A stretch of 64,000 nucleotides of DNA from Colius striatus (Eukaryota > Chordata > Aves > Coliiformes > Coliidae). The stretch is taken from assembly GCF_028858725.1 (NCBI RefSeq), contig NC_084776.1, positions 372,001-436,000 of the forward strand. Reading direction: 5' to 3'. Positions 60,693-64,000 of this stretch are shown here, piece after piece (positions within the stretch are counted from its first letter, which is position 1; each line of letters begins with the position of its first letter). Below the pieces are notes generated by a model, which did not search any database, was not told the DNA's origin, and saw only the letters and a program-made list of their open reading frames with translations. A program made the translations under genes and the position numbers.

Positions 60693-62622
60693 ATGGCAGA
60701 GCAGGAGCCGACGGCAGAGCAGCTGGCCCAGATTGCAGCTGAAAATGAGGAGGACGAACACTCCATCAACTATAAGCCACCTGCCCAGAAAAGCATCCAG
60801 GAGATCCAGGAGCTAGACAAGGATGATGAGAGCCTGCGCAAGTACAAGGAGGCACTGCTGGGTGCTGTCACTGTGACTGCAGGTGAGCCCAGCATGTGCT
60901 GTCCCACGCTCGAGCCACAGCTCCACCAGTAAGCACCAGCCCTGTCCTTGCCCTGTCCCCTGTTCTCCCCACTGCTTTTTGCACTTCAGCAGGAGCCCAG
61001 CCAGGAGCATCGAGGCACGTGTCTGCTCTGCATCCATGGTGCTCCCTGGCCCTTAGGATAAGGCACAGGGGCTGAGGGGCAGCACTCTGCCTTGAGCCGG
61101 GGGTGCTTCTGGGGAGGTCGCAGGCCAGGCTGAAGGCAGCGGCGAGCCCAGACCTTCACCAAGGGGGATGTTGTTCTCACTGGTTTTCCTGCCCTTTCTA
61201 GAAATGCCCTGGAAGAAAAAGGAGCTGTTATTAGGGATGGGTGTGTAACAGCCTTTTTGCCTGTCTTCTAGATCCCAACGCACCGAATGTGGTGGTGACC
61301 AAACTGACCTTGGTGTGTGCCACTGCCCCCGGCCCACTGGAGCTGGACTTGACAGGTGAGCGAGGGAAGAGGGGCTGCCCTTGTCCCAGCCCAAAGCCAG
61401 CTTAATGTGGAGCCTGGCAGAGCCCTGGGGAGCACTGCAGGAGTGTGGGCCAGCCCTCCCCTGGCAGCAGTGCCTTGTGCTGGGGGACAGTCCCTGGTGC
61501 AGCACACGGCCCTTCTGCTTCCACCGCCCGCAGCCCTGGCTCTGGGGAGGTGCTGGGTGGGAGAGCCACGGGCCCCGGCCTGCCTGGTGACACAAAGGCG
61601 CATTCTTGAATGAACTGTGTTGCTGTGCTGCAGGGTCCTTTCACAGGGCACCGTTGCTCACCTCCTGGGCAGCGTGGGCAGGGCAGCGAGGGGGGTCCTG
61701 GCGTGACGAGCTGCGTGCTGTTGGGGCAGTGAGGGTCCTCCCCTGCTGCTGCAGAGCCCGTCCTCATCACCTCCCTCACCTTCAGTTGGGCCCAGAGTGT
61801 AATTTCAAAGTGCCCCTGAGCAACACTCTCCTGTTTTGTAGGTGACCTGGAGAGCTTCAAGAAGCAAGCCTTTGTGCTGAAGGAGGGTGTGGAGTACCGG
61901 ATAAAGATCTCCTTCAGGGTAAGAACCCAGATCTGAACACAGAACGAGTGGGACGGGAGGCTGTGCAGGCCCAGCGCAGGGAGTGCCTGAGCCCCAGGCA
62001 GTGTGGTGGGGGAGGTTGCCTCCTGCTGTAGTGGGGGACAGGTTGTCCTACAGCCCTTGCTTGTGTCTCTGCAGGTCAACAGGGAGATTGTGTCGGGGCT
62101 GAAGTACATCCAGCACACGTTCCGAAAAGGCGTCAAAAGTAAGTGTTTCCCTGTGCCTCGGGTGCTTCTTTGTGTCAAGGCCTTCTGCTCCTTCCGTGGT
62201 GGAGATGCGGGTGGCCTGCAGTGCCCCAGCAGCCCCTGCAGCCCTGGGAGCGTGGGGGTTGCTCTAGGAGGGGACAGAGCTGGTGGTGTGGGTGGCAGCT
62301 CCTGTCTCATGGCTCCTCTGTGCATCGCTCTGGCAGTAACAGGCCCTTCATTTGCTGGAGCGTTGCCCCAAGTGCAGGGGAGGCTCTTGAGCAGCCTCCA
62401 TACACCCCTCTCTCTCCTCTAGTTGACAAGACTGAATACATGGTTGGGAGCTACGGCCCCCGAGCAGAGGAATACGAGTTCCTGACCCCCATGGAGGAAG
62501 CCCCGAAGGGCATGCTGGCCCGGGGCAGCTACAACATCAAATCCAAGTTCACAGATGATGATAAGACTGACCACCTGTCCTGGGAGTGGAACCTGACCAT
62601 CAAGAAGGATTGGAAGGATTAG
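60693..62622 (+). CDS. ARHGDIA: ARHGDIA, Rho GDP-dissociation inhibitor 1
   Basis: Cytosolic chaperone that holds prenylated RhoA, Rac1 and Cdc42 in the GDP form away from membranes. Coding parts of exons: 60693-60882 (exon starts at 60673), 61272-61355, 61842-61918, 62075-62138, 62423-62622. They join in phase to 204 residues, exactly the human length. The N-terminal regulatory arm (about 1-66) contains [25 protein letters not shown] and [21 protein letters not shown], which contact the GTPase switches. The immunoglobulin-like C-terminal domain (about 67-204) forms the geranylgeranyl pocket and carries [33 protein letters not shown] and the terminal [20 protein letters not shown] rather than ARHGDIB or ARHGDIG follows from near-identity to the human protein and from the ALYREF neighbour. 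Confidence 0.98.
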
Positions 62623-64000
62623 CCCTTCCCAATGCCAAACCCCAGAGAGCGTGAATCAGACAGTGGCTACCGTAGAAATCCCCCCCTGTACCAAAGTGCT
62701 GACATTGGAACCCCCTTACCTTCCACCCCCTGTTATAATTTGACCAGAGAGCTCAGTTTTGTCATGTGCCCCCTCCCCAGAGAATCACTGAGTGCATTGA
62801 CCAAACCATGCTGTCTGCATCCAGTCTGCAGCTGCCTGTCCCGGGGCTGTGCTGTCCCAGCGCACAGCAGGGAGCCTTCGCTCCCTCGCCAGGCCCTTTC
62901 CTGCTTCTCACCTTCCTCTGCTCGGGCAGGTGCCAAAGTGAGGAGACTCCCATGTCCTGTGCTTGGCTTTCCTGTGCACAGCTCAGGGTAGCTACTGCCT
63001 CCGAGTAGCTGAAGAACTTTGATGCCAGGCAGCTATCAAACGTGTATGTTGGCTAAAATGGTGTCCAGTCTGCCCCTTCCACTCCGCCGGTGTCCTGGGA
63101 GCACTGGCAGCTTCATTTGTGGATGTTCCCTGTAACCATGATGCCTTAATGTGTAACATGTATCCTCTAGGGAGGGGGCCCTGCCCTTGTTACACTTTTT
63201 AAAGCCCATCCCTTGGCATGGCACTCCTCTTGGTCACGCCCCACAGGGGTTATTAGGAAAGATTCACAACTTCCCGCTTTGCTGCTGGTCCGTTCTTCAC
63301 CCGAGACAGGACATCGCCCGAGGGGAGGCTGGTGTGAGACCCTGGGTGCTGCCAGGCCCCCTCCTGCTGTCCAGAGCTGCTCCAGCCCCGGCCCTGACGG
63401 CGCAGAGCTCCGTGCTCTGGCAGCCTCAGCCCCTCCGAGGCATGGAGGGGGTCACGGGGCAGGTGGGTGCCATCGCCTCACTCTCACTGCAGCCGAGGTG
63501 GCTGCAAAGCACTGAAACCCCAGGGCAGCTCGTGCCCTCCCGGCTGTTTCGGGCTGGGGACGGGCTGGTCTGTTCTGCAGCTGCTCTCCTGACGCTCCAG
63601 AGCTTGCCACGGACGAGTACCCAGAAGCGGTTAATGCCTTATGTCTCTGTTCTGCCTTGAGAATCCGTGCCTGGCCTGTCAGTATTTATTGCCTTGACAC
63701 TCGGCTCCCCTGTGCCCGTGGCAGAGCCCGGCCCTAGGCCCCCGAGGCCAGGCAGGCACGTTTGGCTCCACAGCCCTCCTGTTTGGATCCTACCACGTTG
63801 AGGTCATGTTAGAACTGGGACCAAGTACATGTGGCTTTCTCGTAGCTACGTCTTTGCCTCTAACTCGCCCCTGCCCTGCCCCTAGAGAGATTTTTGTTAC
63901 GTTGATTTGGTGCATATTGTCTGTAAATCCTAGGCCCGGGTTAACAGGTTTGGAATCATTGCCCGCTTCTCCTTTTATGACAGTTAAATAAAATCTTTGA
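62623..64000 (+). other. ARHGDIA: ARHGDIA 3' UTR ending in a poly(A) signal
   Basis: About 1.37 kb of non-coding sequence from the ARHGDIA stop to the AATAAA at 63987-63992, eight bases before the window ends. No earlier canonical hexamer was seen, so the transcript probably runs to just beyond the window edge. Confidence 0.8.

Overview
This is a gene-dense stretch of a vertebrate nuclear genome, almost certainly a bird. Every gene is intron-split with GT/AG junctions, the proteins match vertebrate families at full length, introns are short, CpG islands are very GC-rich, and I recognise no interspersed SINE or LINE. Gene content and order match the human 17q25.3 block (NOTUM, MYADML2, PYCR1, MAFG, SIRT7, PCYT2, NPB, ANAPC11, ALYREF, ARHGDIA), inverted as a whole. 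All ten genes keep their relative orientation.

Layout. 1-2000: AT-rich flank with nothing recognised. 2020-9006: CpG island and the 11-exon NOTUM gene (+). 9007-15762: NOTUM 3' flank and a long intergenic gap. 15763-16671: single-coding-exon MYADML2 (+). 16672-20570: gap. 20574-20800: minisatellite, followed by the PYCR1 promoter and its seven coding exons (21216-23918, +). 26400-34915: MAFG (+), with a non-coding first exon in a CpG island, two coding exons and a long 3' UTR. 35032-38904: SIRT7 (+). 39042-47824: PCYT2 (+). 51384-51968: NPB (-). 52129-52458: ANAPC11 (-). 52543-56468: ALYREF (+). 60693-62622: ARHGDIA (+), whose poly(A) signal ends the window. I assembled all ten reading frames exon by exon, and each closes in phase: 491, 302, 318, 162, 398, 381, 122, 84, 257 and 204 residues.

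The genes do not form one pathway. They are a conserved block of mostly housekeeping genes: proline synthesis (PYCR1), phosphatidylethanolamine synthesis (PCYT2), NAD-dependent deacylation (SIRT7), stress transcription (MAFG), mRNA export (ALYREF), APC/C ubiquitination (ANAPC11) and Rho regulation (ARHGDIA), with a secreted Wnt deacylase (NOTUM), a neuropeptide (NPB) and a MARVEL membrane protein (MYADML2).

The most notable features are regulatory and come from compaction. The only canonical SIRT7 poly(A) hexamer lies 9 bases inside PCYT2 intron 1. ANAPC11 stops 112 bases before the NPB TATA box and has no canonical poly(A) signal of its own. ANAPC11 and ALYREF start codons are 84 bases apart on opposite strands. 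MAFG intron 1 carries a near-perfect Maf recognition element. The PYCR1 promoter carries an ATF4-type site. ALYREF exon 3 has a duplicated splice donor. I found no evidence of an unknown gene system; the value here is in these junctions.
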